Shown here: piece after piece, positions 52,906 through 64,000 of the stretch
Layout: every line of letters begins with the position of its first letter
How positions within the stretch are numbered: the stretch's first letter is position 1
Assembly (NCBI RefSeq): GCF_907164915.1
Contig: NC_061868.1
Coordinates: forward strand, 50,467,689 to 50,531,688
DNA length: 64,000 nt
DNA from: Impatiens glandulifera
Taxonomy: Eukaryota; Streptophyta; Magnoliopsida; Ericales; Balsaminaceae
Direction: 5' to 3'
The notes under the pieces: model-generated
Told to the model about the DNA's origin: nothing
Database searches by the model: none
The model's input: the letters and a program-made list of their open reading frames with translations, nothing else
Translations under genes and position numbers: made by a program

Positions 52906-53727
52906 TTATTTGATTTGTTGATGAGGGGATGAGTCAGTGGGTTTGGGTTTGGGCGTCTTTACAATTAAGACAGGACATTTGACATTCTGCGCGCAGTGGT
53001 TGCTAACACTCCCCAGAAATGCCCTGCCACCAACCCAACAAACAGAATTTAATTAATAATTATTGTATTAATGATAATGAAATCGGATGAGGAGACAAGA
53101 GACCTCTTGATTAGGCCATATCCGTGGGTTCCCATGAGAAGCTAGCATATCGACATCCAGGTTTTCTGCAGTTTCACAAATGACGTCCCTTGGATCCCCT
53201 GTCAGCACCATCGTCTCCACCTTAACAGCAGCCTGCACCACCCACAGGCAAATCAAATCAAATCAATTTCCCTACAAGTTGGATGATCCAAATATCCAAT
53301 ACATACTTCTTTGATGATTTCATTGCAGATCCTCTTGAATTTGTTGATCACGCATTGCGCCACCTCATTCTTATACTTCTCCATTGTATCAATCACGTCC
53401 GTGGACAACAGATGATACCCTCCTCCCCCTCCTCCTCCTGAAATCCACAAAAAGCTACTTAGCTTTGAAATTCCCATGGATAATCGGTACTCCTATATAT
53501 ATATATATATATATACAGGGACGTGTATCCTGTTCCTCCGGCGGCGCCAGGAGACTTGGCGTAGAGGAGGATGAGTGAGTATATCTTTGGAATTAATCCC
53601 ACGAGGACGGTGATGGATAATGTTTTTCAGACACCATGTGAGAGCGTACTCGCTCTCCTCCCCTTCGTCCACCGCCAGCCACCATGATCTTTCGCTCCCT
53701 AGACTCGCCGCTATCACTATCACCCAT
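52906..53727 (-). pseudogene. Universal stress protein (UspA-type) gene, frame broken at three sites
   Basis: Coding similarity reads on the minus strand from an ATG at 53727 to a TAA at 52906. Pieces in order: ERKIMV then AVDEGEESEYALTWCLKN, LILLYAKSPGAAGGTGY, STDVIDTMEKYKNEVAQCVI, VKVETMVLTGDPRDVICETA, MGTHGYGLIKR and AFLGSVSNHCAQNVKCPVLI: a near-complete plant USP with the ATP-binding G-x2-G-x9-G-S/T type region at the end. Introns at about 53257-53300 and 53024-53098 have usable sites. The frame is broken at 53674-53681, 53573-53580 and about 53136-53145; from the ATG only 43 residues can be read before a stop. The exon 1-2 junction also fails in phase. Either a young pseudogene or assembly error. 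Confidence 0.75.
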
Positions 53728-55130
53728 CGGATAATTCACTTTCAATTCTTGATAATTCTCTTTTATTTCTTCCTCAGCTCCCTCTACTCTACTCTACTCT
53801 ACTCTAACAACCACAAATATTATATTTATTATATTGCATATGGTGGTGGTGGAAGCAAAGGGATAGAGATGTATTTAGCGGTGGTGGTGGATCGAGGGGT
53901 TGGTGTTGCCATGTTTAAAATAAATAAATAAATAAATAAATAATCTTTTGGCGGTTTTTTTATACAATGGGCCGCCGGCCGGTATATCTTGTCCTAATAC
54001 AGGAATTCTAGTTTTATCTGTTTTTTCTTTCTTTCTTTCTTTCTTTCTTTCTCATTCTCAAAATTTTATTAAATCCCTTTACAAATAGATTAGGTACAGA
54101 GTGACTAAAAGAACATAAACCTTTTCTTTTCAAGACAACCATATAAATAGGATGCAAATGAGTGAGCATCTGCTCTCACTCAAACAATTTTATGAATTTG
54201 AGATTCCACTCTTGTTACAAACTTAAATTAAAATTAAATTTTGAAGTTAGATATATAATTTAACAAAAACAAACAATTTTCAAAATAAAATATCAAACCA
54301 AACAATTTAAAATTTCAAAACATATCGCACTCTCTCGTTAAAACCTGTGATGATCACGTGGTCGTGTTAAACAACAAAACCCATTATCAGTATTGACAAC
54401 AGAAATTAACCACAAATTGCAGTTATTTTACTTGGGTATATCAAATGCCACGTTGATTAAAGTAATGTTTAATTATTAATCATTCTAATCATGTATGGAA
54501 CTCACTGTATACTCGTTAAGACTAAAACATATATTCTAATATCTTTCTCTCCTTGGAGAAGGGAGACAGTAATGAGAGGAAGGTAAATGTGATAATAAAA
54601 AAAAACATTGATTAATAGAGTATTGTTTAGAAAAAATGGTTATAGACGATGATAGATGTGAAAGGGTTAGGATTGTGGAAAAAGTTTTGATCGATGCAGT
54701 AGATGAATGTGATTGATTTTGCTTTTGATAACATGTTTGTTTTTAAGTTTGACATTAAAAATAATTCGGGCTATGCTATATGCAGTTCTTCGTATTCAGC
54801 TGGAAGTGGAAGTGGAATTTTGTGCAGTATAGGCCCATTTAATATAATATAATATAGTGGGCCTCGTTAAAATCACAGGGCCAACCCAACTGTCTAGCAG
54901 ACTAGACTAGACTAAACTCATTGAGCTTAGCGCCAAAGAAAGAAAGAAAGAAAGAAAGAGTTTGTTCAGATAATCTAAGTATCTGTTTTGTTTGCCAGTT
55001 GCTTCTTTGCTTGCTGCTTCGTTAGCTCCGCCTCTGCTACGGAGCTCTCGAGGTGGTCTCATTACTTGATAAACATATCTCTTCAATTACTCTCTTCAAC
55101 TCTCTTCTACCAATCCATCTATCTTCCAAT
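53728..55130. promoter_or_regulatory. 1.4 kb divergent spacer between stress-protein gene and LPD
   Basis: Contains (AAAT)n near 53918-53943, (TTTC)n near 54025-54052 and (GAAA)n near 54938-54958. Two GCCCA-type site II motifs (AGGCCCAT at 54831, TGGGCC at 54858) and a GGGCCAACCCA lie about 240-300 bases before the LPD ATG; such motifs are common in promoters of nuclear genes for organelle proteins. No gene seen. Confidence 0.45.
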
Positions 55131-58100
55131 ATGCATTCTACTCTTTCTCTATCTTCGCCTTCTTCCATCGCTCGATCCGATCGCACCTTCTCCAGTGCCA
55201 TCGTTTCTGCAGGAACTGGATCAATTGTTCCTCGTTCTCTTCGCTTCTGCGGTCTTCGAAGAGAGCTATATGGATTCCGCTCTTCATCTTCACCTCGCCC
55301 AACTCCACTCTCATCCCACACCCCGCATTTCAACAAGGTCACGGCCTCATTATCGGCAAATGGGACTTCTTCTAAGGATTTCGACTACGATTTGGTTATA
55401 ATTGGGGCTGGTGTTGGAGGCCATGGCGCAGCACTTCACGCTGTCGAGAAGGTTTGTCCAAATTCACGACCACATTTCTCATTTCACCCCCAACCTTTTT
55501 TACTTGCAATGCAATGCAATGCAATGGCTTGTGAAAGTAAAGACCTATTATGTGTTCATACTAATAGAAGCTTTAAAATGAACTTTGTCTTTTCACTATT
55601 ATACTTTTAGATGCTAAATATTGTGCTACACGATGCATCAACTTTCCCAGGGCTTGAAAACTGCAATAATTGAAGGAGATGTTGTTGGAGGTACATGTGT
55701 AAATCGGGGGTGTGTTCCTTCCAAAGCCCTCCTTGCCGTCAGTGGTCGCATGAGGGAACTTCAGAATGAACATCACATGAAGTCTTTTGGTTTACAGGTA
55801 ATCTAACATCTTATACTTGGATCGTGCTGATTTTGCTATCAAGTAAATTGTAAAGTGTTAGGTAAGGTAACACTTTTGTATTCTTGTCTTTTATCATACA
55901 ATATTACAACATACAGATATCTTCAACTCAGTGATCGCACTGATGCCTATTCTTACCAATTCCCATCAGAAATACATTCTACCCCAAGGCACAAAACTTA
56001 AATGGAGGATCAGATCCCAGGACAATGTATAACATTGTTTATGCTTGTCATTTTGCCCAAACCAACCACCTGCTACTATGTTAATTGTACAACCTTTATT
56101 AGTTTGCTTCTCATAGTAAATCTAAGGCAACAACTTATCTTAAAGGATTATATGGACAGAGAACACATTTGTTTTCTTTTTGTTTTCGCAATTTGATTCC
56201 AGAACGAACAAACTAGTTGAAAATACATGTTCTCGTATCAAATTTAAGGCCTTCCCCTTTTTTAAGAAATCAATTATGATGATCACCCACATGATGCTGA
56301 CTTGTTTCTCGAGTGGCAGAATTCCATAAAATACCTTAGTATCTCATTCTTTTTTTTGTGATGTTGGGTTCAACACCCTCTATTATATTGGTTTGACTTG
56401 TCATTTGTATATCTACAATTATAGGTTGCAGCTGCCGGGTATGATAGACAGGCAGTGGCTGATCATGCAAACAACCTTGCTACAAAAATACGAAATAACC
56501 TGACAAATTCGATGAAATCACTTGGTGTCGATATATTAACTGGTGCTGGAACAATCTTGGTATGCTTATTATACTGGTGACATTCTTTGTTGTTCATTTA
56601 ATGTTGAGAGAATAAATCTTGTGCTTTGATAGTAATAGAGATCCAATATATCCATCAATTGGCAGTGTGTAAATAATAGTGTTTTCTCGTATATTAGGGC
56701 CCACAAAAAGTGCAATATGGTGCTAACAATGTAGTGACAGCAAAAAACATTATTATTGCTACGGGTTCTACTCCATTCGTGCCTAAGGGTATTGAAGTTG
56801 ATGGTATGCACTTTATCAATTAAGCTTTTCATTACTTCATTTCTTTAATCATTGTACTTGGTCAAAGAAAGCATAGCATTGTGTCTATGAGAATTGGGCT
56901 TAAGGTTTTTAAGCTATTCTTTGTATTGTCTATTATCTTATCTATTTTAATGATCAAAATATTTTAAATATCAATATATATTTAAATAATATTAGCTCAA
57001 TATTTTATCACAAGAGAACTCTTTTATAGGCGAAATATAATATTATTTGACCTTCCTTTTATCCCCCTTCGAAAAAATGCATTTTACTAGGATTTTTACT
57101 TGGTACTATAATTTATGAATACCGGTTAATTTAATTTTAGAAAATATTCAGAACTTTGATATGGTCAAACTTTTTAATGGTCTATAGGTCTTTATAAATT
57201 GTTGGGAGTGTTTGTATTTCCTGAATTTCTTGGAGGTCTTTGCTGATAATCCAAAATTCTTGATAGGTCATTACAGATTACCCAATTATAAACTGTTACT
57301 AAGTGCTCTAGGTATCTAGAGTTTATTGATCCATATTGAGAATTGTGAACATGATTAATCTTTTAGATCACTTGAAATACCATTTCAGTGGAAATCTTAA
57401 GTTGTCCAGTTTATTTTTTTTAAGGATAAAAACATTTCATATGTTCAGTTATAAAATTTGATTGATTAGGTATTGTAAATATTTGCCAATGGGTCATGTC
57501 ATATAAAATAGAGGTGTATTGCATTTACAATTTTCTTGGATTCCTTTCGAAAGAGACCACTTTGAAATGTCTTTATCCTTTTTAATGAAGTCTTTATCTT
57601 TTCCTTCTCCTTTTATAACTTAACAAAAGAAGCATTACGAGTCATCAGTGAATCATCAGGAAGATATAAGACCGTATCTGCATGAACTTTGGATACTCCT
57701 CTTAGAACCTTTTATTTCCTCCGGATTGGTTTACTTTCTTGGTCCACAAGTTAAAATGTATATTTTTAATTAATTTCCCTACTGTGTATGTTTACTGGAA
57801 ATCCACTTTGGTGATTTTTCATTTGAGACCTTTTAAGTTACTGTGTATAATTGCTTGCAGGTAAGACAGTAATAACCAGTGATCATGCACTTAAATTGGA
57901 ATCTGTTCCCGACTGGATAGTCATAGTTGGAAGTGGTTATATTGGTTTAGAGTTCAGTGATGTTTATACTGCACTTGGAAGTGAGGTACAATTATACCCT
58001 TTGGAAGTCGTTATATTGGTTTCGAGTTCAGTGGTGTTAATGAAGCGATAGTTGTGCAGGTCACATTTGTGGAAGCCTTAGACCAGCTTATGCCTGGCTT

Positions 58101-61100
58101 TGACCCTGAGATTGGGAAGCTGGCTCAGAGAGTCTTGATTAACCCAAGAAAAATTGACTACCATACTGGTGTATTTGCTAGCAAGGTCATTTACATTCAA
58201 TAACTATTAATTAACTGTGTGTCAGATAAAAAATTATTTATAATTCTCCTTGGAGTTATAAATAACTCCAAATTTGTCCAAGTTTTGCTTGCATCCTCTT
58301 ATGATTTGATGTTTTGATCAGATTACTCCAGCGAAGGATGGAAAACCTGTGACTATTGAGCTTATCGATGCCAAGACCAAGGAACTAAAAGAAACTTTGG
58401 AGGTATATTTTCAGTATATGGTCTAAAAAAATATGTTACATCAATAGAAATTGATGGTAAATATTTTTTTTTGAAAAATAGAAATTGATGGGAAATATTG
58501 ATCAAGCAGTTTTAATATTTTAGTCAAATATATAAATGTACTTCTTCTAGATTACATTTGTATGTTGTTTTCTTGTTATTCATGAGCATACAAAAGTATA
58601 TGTATATACATACATCAGATTTGAAAGACAAGACATTTTTTGTTACTTTTGCTTGTCCTTAATCAGTAACGGGAGAACATGTTCAATATCCAATTATGTT
58701 GTCATCCAATTATGGAACATTTGCTCCTGTTGATACAAGGCTCCTCAATTAAGAATTGAAACTCTGCTTTAAGTCATCACTTCAGTTAAAAATTTACAGT
58801 TTCTGATATTATAAAGTTCCAGAGATATTTCCATTCTCTAGATTACAAATACCCAAAATCATTTTTTGCAATTTCTGTTTTTGTGACACTGTAACATGCC
58901 ATATACTTAAGGATTCTCTATGATTTTAGGTGGATGCTGCTCTTATTGCTACTGGAAGGGCTCCATTTACAAAAGGGCTCGGTTTGGAGAACGTAAGTGG
59001 TCAATAATACATGTAACTAGAGCAACCAACCAAATCTTCCATGCTACTAGTAACCAATTCTAGTAAGCTTGATGCATTTTTTATAAGCAGATTAATGTAG
59101 AAACTCAACGCGGATTTGTTCCTGTGGATGAGAGAATGCGAGTTATTGATGCAAAGGGAAAACTGGTAAACCTGGAATTTCTTCAATGTGTTTATGGATC
59201 TCTCTCTGTATGTATATGTTTCACCCACAACAGTTCAAACTTTCAGGTGCCTCATTTGTATTGTATTGGTGATGCAAATGGTAAAATGATGCTTGCTCAT
59301 GCAGCAAGTGCACAAGGAATCTCGGGTAACTACCTCCTATCTTCAGAATATAGTTTTCTGTATTTGACATATTTTTCTTATGAGTTGGTTACCCTGTGTT
59401 GCTTTCTGGGCATAGTTGTGGAGCAACTTAGTGGAAAAGATCATGTGATCAACCATTTGAGCATCCCAGCTGCATGCTTCACTCATCCTGAAATCAGCAT
59501 GGTTGGACTAACAGAGGTGAGAAATTTTCTTTTTGTCATTCTAGGAAAATTCCCCATCTTTAGAGATATGTGTGAATTTGCAGAGGCTTCTTTAATTATT
59601 CTTGCAATATCACATAAGCAGTGTTTATAAGCAATGCAAGTTAAAGAATTGAAGATGCCAGTAATATGCCTTCTGCTAAGCCTCTAGCACTCAGTGCCAT
59701 TTTATGCAATTCCCTTTGGGTATCAAAGTTTCAAATAAATGGAGTGTAAAGTATTTACTAAGTGTTCTTAGTCCTTGGCATTGACGTAGATCTGAAGGGC
59801 TTCTATGACAGTGTTCAAAAGACAGTATCGGCCTTTTATCTTTCCCAAGTTGGGTTTATCCTTCTTTCCCGAACCTAAACGGAATAGACAAGCATGTATC
59901 AATAAAATCTCGGTGTTACAATTTCTATATCATCAGGTTCTTTATCGTGTCTTGTAATTGGTATCGGAAACTTCAAATATGAATGCTGTAAAATTGGCCT
60001 TTAAGCTGATAATTGTGTGGCCAATGTTCATAACAAAGGGTATTGGTTTCATAACACAATCGTTGTTTTCTTATATTTGCTTTGTTTTTCCACTTCTCCT
60101 TTGTAATGTTTGAACGCATCCTTTTTCAAAAAAGAATTATATATAATCATGTGAATTAAAATACTTGACTTTTGCAGCCTCAAGCTAGAGAGAAGGCGGT
60201 AAAGGAAGGATTCGAAGTAAGTGTTGCCAAAACTAGCTTCAAAGCTAACACAAAAGCCTTGGCTGAGAATGAGCCAGAGGGACTTGCAAAGGTAATATAT
60301 ACAATGAAGATCATTATCTCATCTAGATACTTTGATTACATACTTCTGAGTTCTATTGCTTTTGCAGCTAATCTACCGACCTGATAATGGAGAAATACTT
60401 GGTGTTCATATCTTTGGCCTCCACGCTGCAGATCTCATTCATGAGGCATCTAATGCTATAGCCTTGGGAACACGGATACAAGTATGTTTCTTAGTTCCCT
60501 TTTGTTATTGTAAAATGGCATATAGCAAATGCTGACAGGGAAATGTCTCAAGTATTTGAACATGGAATTATCAGTAAACAAAATAAAAAAATAATTAAAA
60601 AAAAAGGCGATAAAGGCACATGCAAAGTCAAATCCTGCTTTTTCCCAAAAAAAAAGTCAAATCTTGCTTCTTCTTTTTTTCTTAGCTTATACATCTCTGC
60701 ATTAATTCAAAACATTTTTTTTTTCAAAATCAACCTTATGTTTCTCAATAGTTATCCCAATCATATGAGTATTATTTTTCTCCACCCTTCTTTTGTTGGT
60801 TATTCCGAGTTATGACAATGCAAAATCTTTCAGGACATAAAACTTGCAGTTCATGCCCATCCTACATTATCTGAAGTCCTTGATGAACTCTTCAAGTCTG
60901 CCAAGGTAAGCAAGCCTTTATGATTTATAGATCTTTACAATAATAAGCTTTTTAGCTAGGTTGTCTGTCAACTGCTAGAAGCAACAACAAATTGCATTTT
61001 TCTGGCTAATTAATTATAACTTACCAGAAAAGTGTCCATTTACTACACATTCAAGTTAGATATCACTAATTTAAAAAAAAAATAATTAAAATTAGAAAAT

Positions 61101-61256
61101 TCATTTGCTTAATTTTCACATGAACCTTTCTTCAAATTTAATTTATTTGTCAAACTTCTTAGACATATATAGGCAGGTATACAAACTTACATTATTAATT
61201 TGAAACAGGTTAAAGCCAACGTTTCAAGTTCAGTTTGTGAACCAGTGGCAGCCTAA
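55131..61256 (+). CDS. LPD: Plastid dihydrolipoamide dehydrogenase (E3 of pyruvate dehydrogenase complex)
   Basis: Fifteen exons give 568 residues: 55131-55451, 55651-55797, 56425-56559, 56698-56803, 57861-57985, 58060-58185, 58322-58402, 58930-58992, 59091-59165, 59247-59325, 59416-59516, 60178-60291, 60368-60481, 60834-60905, 61209-61256. Residues 1-80 are Ser/Arg-rich without acidic residues at the start, a chloroplast transit peptide. FAD-binding GAGVGG is at 92-97, the redox-active disulfide is Cys123/Cys128 in GGTCVNRGC, the NAD site is GSGYIGLEF, a second FAD segment is [16 protein letters not shown], and the active-site base is His538 with Glu543 in HAHPTLSE. It reoxidises lipoamide of the plastid complex that feeds acetyl-CoA to fatty-acid synthesis. 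Length matches plastid, not mitochondrial, E3. The ATG at 55131 was chosen; the longer upstream frame starts with GTG. Confidence 0.96.
57929..58045 (+). repeat. Copy of part of LPD exon 5 inside the 74-base intron 5
   Basis: GGAAGTGGTTATATTGGTTT followed by AGAGTTCAGTGATGTTTAT in exon 5 (from 57929) recurs at 58003 as GGAAGTCGTTATATTGGTTT followed by CGAGTTCAGTGGTGTTAAT, about 38 bases with four differences, offset 74. The first copy codes the NAD-binding GSGYIGLEF segment. Confidence 0.92.
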
Positions 61257-61987
61257 GATGATCCTCTTCTTCCAAGGCATAATTTATGATTTGGAATTAG
61301 CTGAGCGTCCAAATTTGCAGTTGAGCAATGGTTAAATAGATTACCTGTTTAATTATGTTATTGTATTTGTGCCATTTTCCGTAATGAAAGGTGCCTTATA
61401 ATAAATACTATGAAGAGTACCAACTAGATAAGACAATTTATTTGGATTAAAAAATTATGGTGGGTAATAACATTTGAGGTGGTTGTATTTCTAGGGAAGA
61501 AGGAATGTCAAGTTTTCAATCCCATGATGATGTGTGTAAAATGATATGGAGTATAATCTTTGAAAGATTAGGGTTTAACATAATAATACTTATTCACCAA
61601 GGGATGGCTTGATGGATTCCAAAGAGAAGCTCTAAACATGTTATGAAGTTCTCTTTGTTTACTCAAACCTTGTTATAAATTGCCATTTTTTGTTTCATTT
61701 CCACAAATTTTTGAAAAACAAACTCCCACTCCCACATCATATATATATATAACAGCAAAACCCTAGTGAACCCCAATTCTTCTCAATTTCTTCTAGCTTA
61801 CTGATTAACTTTCAAAAGGTAAAAGAACTAAACTAATCAGAGCATAACAGTCTGAATTTTTAGAAATATAAATCAAAATTTTTTAACCCAATGTACATTT
61901 AATGACAGAATTTGCAAGCAACTGGATATAAATTTTTTTGTCAGTCCGCCAAATTCCATCAACAACTGGGAGTTGGCTTCTTCTTTT
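61257..61987. other. Convergent 3' spacer between LPD and SNU23-like genes
   Basis: Holds both 3' UTRs; AATAAATA at about 61400 is a likely LPD polyadenylation signal. No gene seen. Confidence 0.4.
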
Positions 61988-63938
61988 TCACTTCTTTGAA
62001 GAACCGAATCCCCCAAATCCCATCATAGCTGCAACATCTGGGTCTATTTCCTTTGTTGTTTCCTCCTCGGCCAACATCTCCTTCTGCTCACATGAATAAT
62101 AAAACTTGTAAAATTAGACAGCCACATTCGTCAATGATTGATAAATTTGAATGCTCTCAATATACTATTCAACCTTTTTCTCTTTCTTTTTTTCTCTGCG
62201 TTGGCGTTTCCTTTCCTCCTCTTCTTGTTGCTGTTTCAAGATCCTTTCATCCAAATCTAACAACATAAGAAAAAAACATATATGAATGGAATGAAACCAT
62301 TTTAAGAAGCTTTTGTAGAACATTAATAATAATAATACCTTTTTCTGTAAAGCTTTCTACATCCTTCCTTTTCTTGAGAATCCCGAATCTCTCCTGAACC
62401 TGAGCACCATCAACATGATAATTGTATATGAACACATGAAAGTCGAAACCACCTAAAATTGATCGAAATTGTTTCCTGTATCCAATAAGATTTTCAAAAG
62501 GCAATACCACCACCACCACCACCTACCTACCTTCTCAAGGGATGCCCGTTCCACTCGCATAGACATGCCCAAAGCTCTTTGATCTATAGAAGAACCAACA
62601 AAAACCAATAAGAGCATGTTTCTGAGTAAAATGTAGATGAATTATGATCTACATACGTTTTTTTCCATTGATATGATCCAAGTAGTTTGCTGAATCTTTC
62701 ACTACACATTCACAGACTGAGCAGAAATATCCTGCCTGTAGAAAATGTAATCATGCATACAAACAAACATGTGAGCAAATGTGGGGGGAAATGCAGGAAA
62801 AAAAAAAAAAGAGTGACAGGTTAAGAATATCAACTGTAGATAGAAGAAGTTGATTATGACCTTAAAAACACAACAAATTAGATGACATATGTCTATAATT
62901 AGATAGCAACCAATATACCTGCTGGCTTAAAGGTGCTATTGGAGTGATAACCTGCCATTATAAAAGAAAAGAAAGAAGATGAGGATACCAATAATTCGGA
63001 GCAAATGTTGGTATTGAAATTCTAATAGTACAACATAAATACTCAAGGGGATGTTTTAACAGTAGTGAAAACGGCTTCAAGTTAGGCTTCAAGTCAGTCA
63101 TAATCACAATCTCATAGATAGAGCCAGAAAGGAAGTAAATGTGATATGCGTGAGCCAATTCCATACATATTTCTTAAATTTACAATGACAACCTCTCGAC
63201 TAAATTTTATACATGCATATTTTGTAAATTTGAACATGAATGTCGTTGACAAAGAAAGAAATTGGTTAATGGTAGGTTTCATGTTGGAAAAGAGTAGGAA
63301 ATAAAATAAAAAACAGATGCATATGATATGATACATTAATACACATATTTCAATTGCTAACTTCAAATTCAAAATACAGAACTAATTATTTCGGTTGTGA
63401 ATACAGCATGATGGTGTACTGTACTAACCTGAGTCTTCCCCAGGCGGGATTCAAGATCAACCTCAAAATCCCTATGCTTCAATGGTTGCCTTTGGACAGC
63501 AGGACCTTTTGCTGTCATGTCATGTCATTCAGAATCAATTAAGAAGCATATTGTGAATACCAACAAACTATTAACTAAGAAGACGAATTCTCTTTTACTT
63601 ACATTTTTTGGATTTAGACTTAGCCTCTTCCTACACAGAATGAATAACAAAAATAGAATGATCAAAACACGAAACTACAGGGAAGATCAATTTCTTATAT
63701 TTTGTGAATAAGAGAGAGAGAAAGGGGATAAGCATGTAGAACCTTTTCCTCACGCTCACGAGCCCGTTGGAGGTATTCTTCTGGATCAAACTTCCTTCTG
63801 AAAGTGTTGTCAACACCTGCAGCCTACAAATACGATGAAATTCAGTTTGAAGTTGTGAGAGATTTCTACAAACAAATCATATACGTGCATGTATTGAGAG
63901 AGAGAGATGGAGCTTACGGGATTGCTAGACTGAGCCAT
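61988..63938 (-). CDS. SNU23/ZMAT2-type U1-like zinc-finger splicing factor
   Basis: Ten exons on the minus strand (63918-63938, 63743-63823, 63603-63630, 63429-63511, 62919-62951, 62657-62735, 62531-62583, 62339-62399, 62174-62256, 61988-62083) join in frame to 205 residues, close to the family length. It starts MAQSSNP, continues with [20 protein letters not shown], a basic Lys stretch, and [21 protein letters not shown] single matrin/U1-type zinc finger has Cys-X2-Cys-X12-His-X5-His in CSVCECV...DHINGKKH. The rest is a charged coiled segment ([20 protein letters not shown]) ending [15 protein letters not shown]. The family belongs to the U4/U6.U5 tri-snRNP and acts during spliceosome activation. 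Exon 1 codes only seven residues. Confidence 0.94.
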
Positions 63939-64000
63939 TGTTCAATTTAGGTTTCCCCCGCAGAGCTTCTCTTTTCGTCTAATTGGTAATCGAGGAGATA

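Noticed and set aside
55053..55130. Longer LPD frame upstream of the ATG
   Set aside because: It begins with GTG, not ATG; the ATG at 55131 gives a good transit peptide.
55037..55342. 101-codon minus-strand frame
   Set aside because: Antisense to the transit-peptide exon of LPD.

Overview
The window is nuclear DNA from a flowering plant, almost certainly a eudicot. It is AT-rich, its genes are split by many GT-AG introns, and its coding content is plant-specific: a class I KNOX homeobox gene, nicotianamine synthase, a P-type pentatricopeptide (PPR) protein, a plastid dihydrolipoamide dehydrogenase and a plant-type calreticulin ending in HDEL. The species cannot be named from sequence alone. 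Exon structures were joined by hand from splice signals and frame continuity. Nine of the ten intact models close perfectly in frame across every junction; the tenth (NAS) is intronless, as is the PPR gene.

Layout. 1-7.3 kb is a graveyard of transposons: a decayed L1-type LINE with a hAT-like element nested in it, a SINE-like fragment, and a well-bounded non-autonomous Helitron carrying about three tandem copies of its own 5' part. 7.4-12.4 kb: a TPR co-chaperone of the RPAP3 type (+). 12.4-17.5 kb: AT-rich intergenic DNA. 17.5-25.8 kb: class I KNOX gene (+) with a 4.7 kb third intron that hosts MITE-like elements and a SINE with a perfect target-site duplication. 26.7-27.7 kb: nicotianamine synthase (-). 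30.4-33.2 kb: an unrecognised secretory-pathway protein with a Gly-rich zipper (-). 34.4-36.3 kb: PPR protein (-), divergent from a 20-exon Lon protease (36.7-44.5 kb, +). 46.3-47.7 kb: Dim1-type rRNA dimethyladenosine transferase (+). 49.7-52.5 kb: calreticulin (+). 52.9-53.7 kb: a universal-stress-protein gene (-) that looks newly broken. 55.1-61.3 kb: plastid dihydrolipoamide dehydrogenase (+). 62.0-63.9 kb: SNU23/ZMAT2 zinc-finger splicing factor (-).

The genes form no operon or obvious pathway cluster; they are ordinary housekeeping and developmental genes. PPR and Lon share a 419-base divergent promoter and both look organelle-targeted. The calreticulin promoter carries a perfect ER-stress element (CCAAT-N9-CCACG).

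Most unusual observations: (1) the stress-protein gene carries three separate frame breaks, each a net +4 bases against the family alignment, two of them exact 4-base tandem duplications, while the rest of the coding sequence and its splice sites stay clean; (2) three short copies of exon edges lie in adjacent introns of the Lon and LPD genes; (3) the Helitron has tRNA-like A-box/B-box units on its minus strand in a tandem array; (4) the calreticulin HDEL signal is split by the last intron, so retaining that intron would remove it. I found no evidence of a wholly new gene system.
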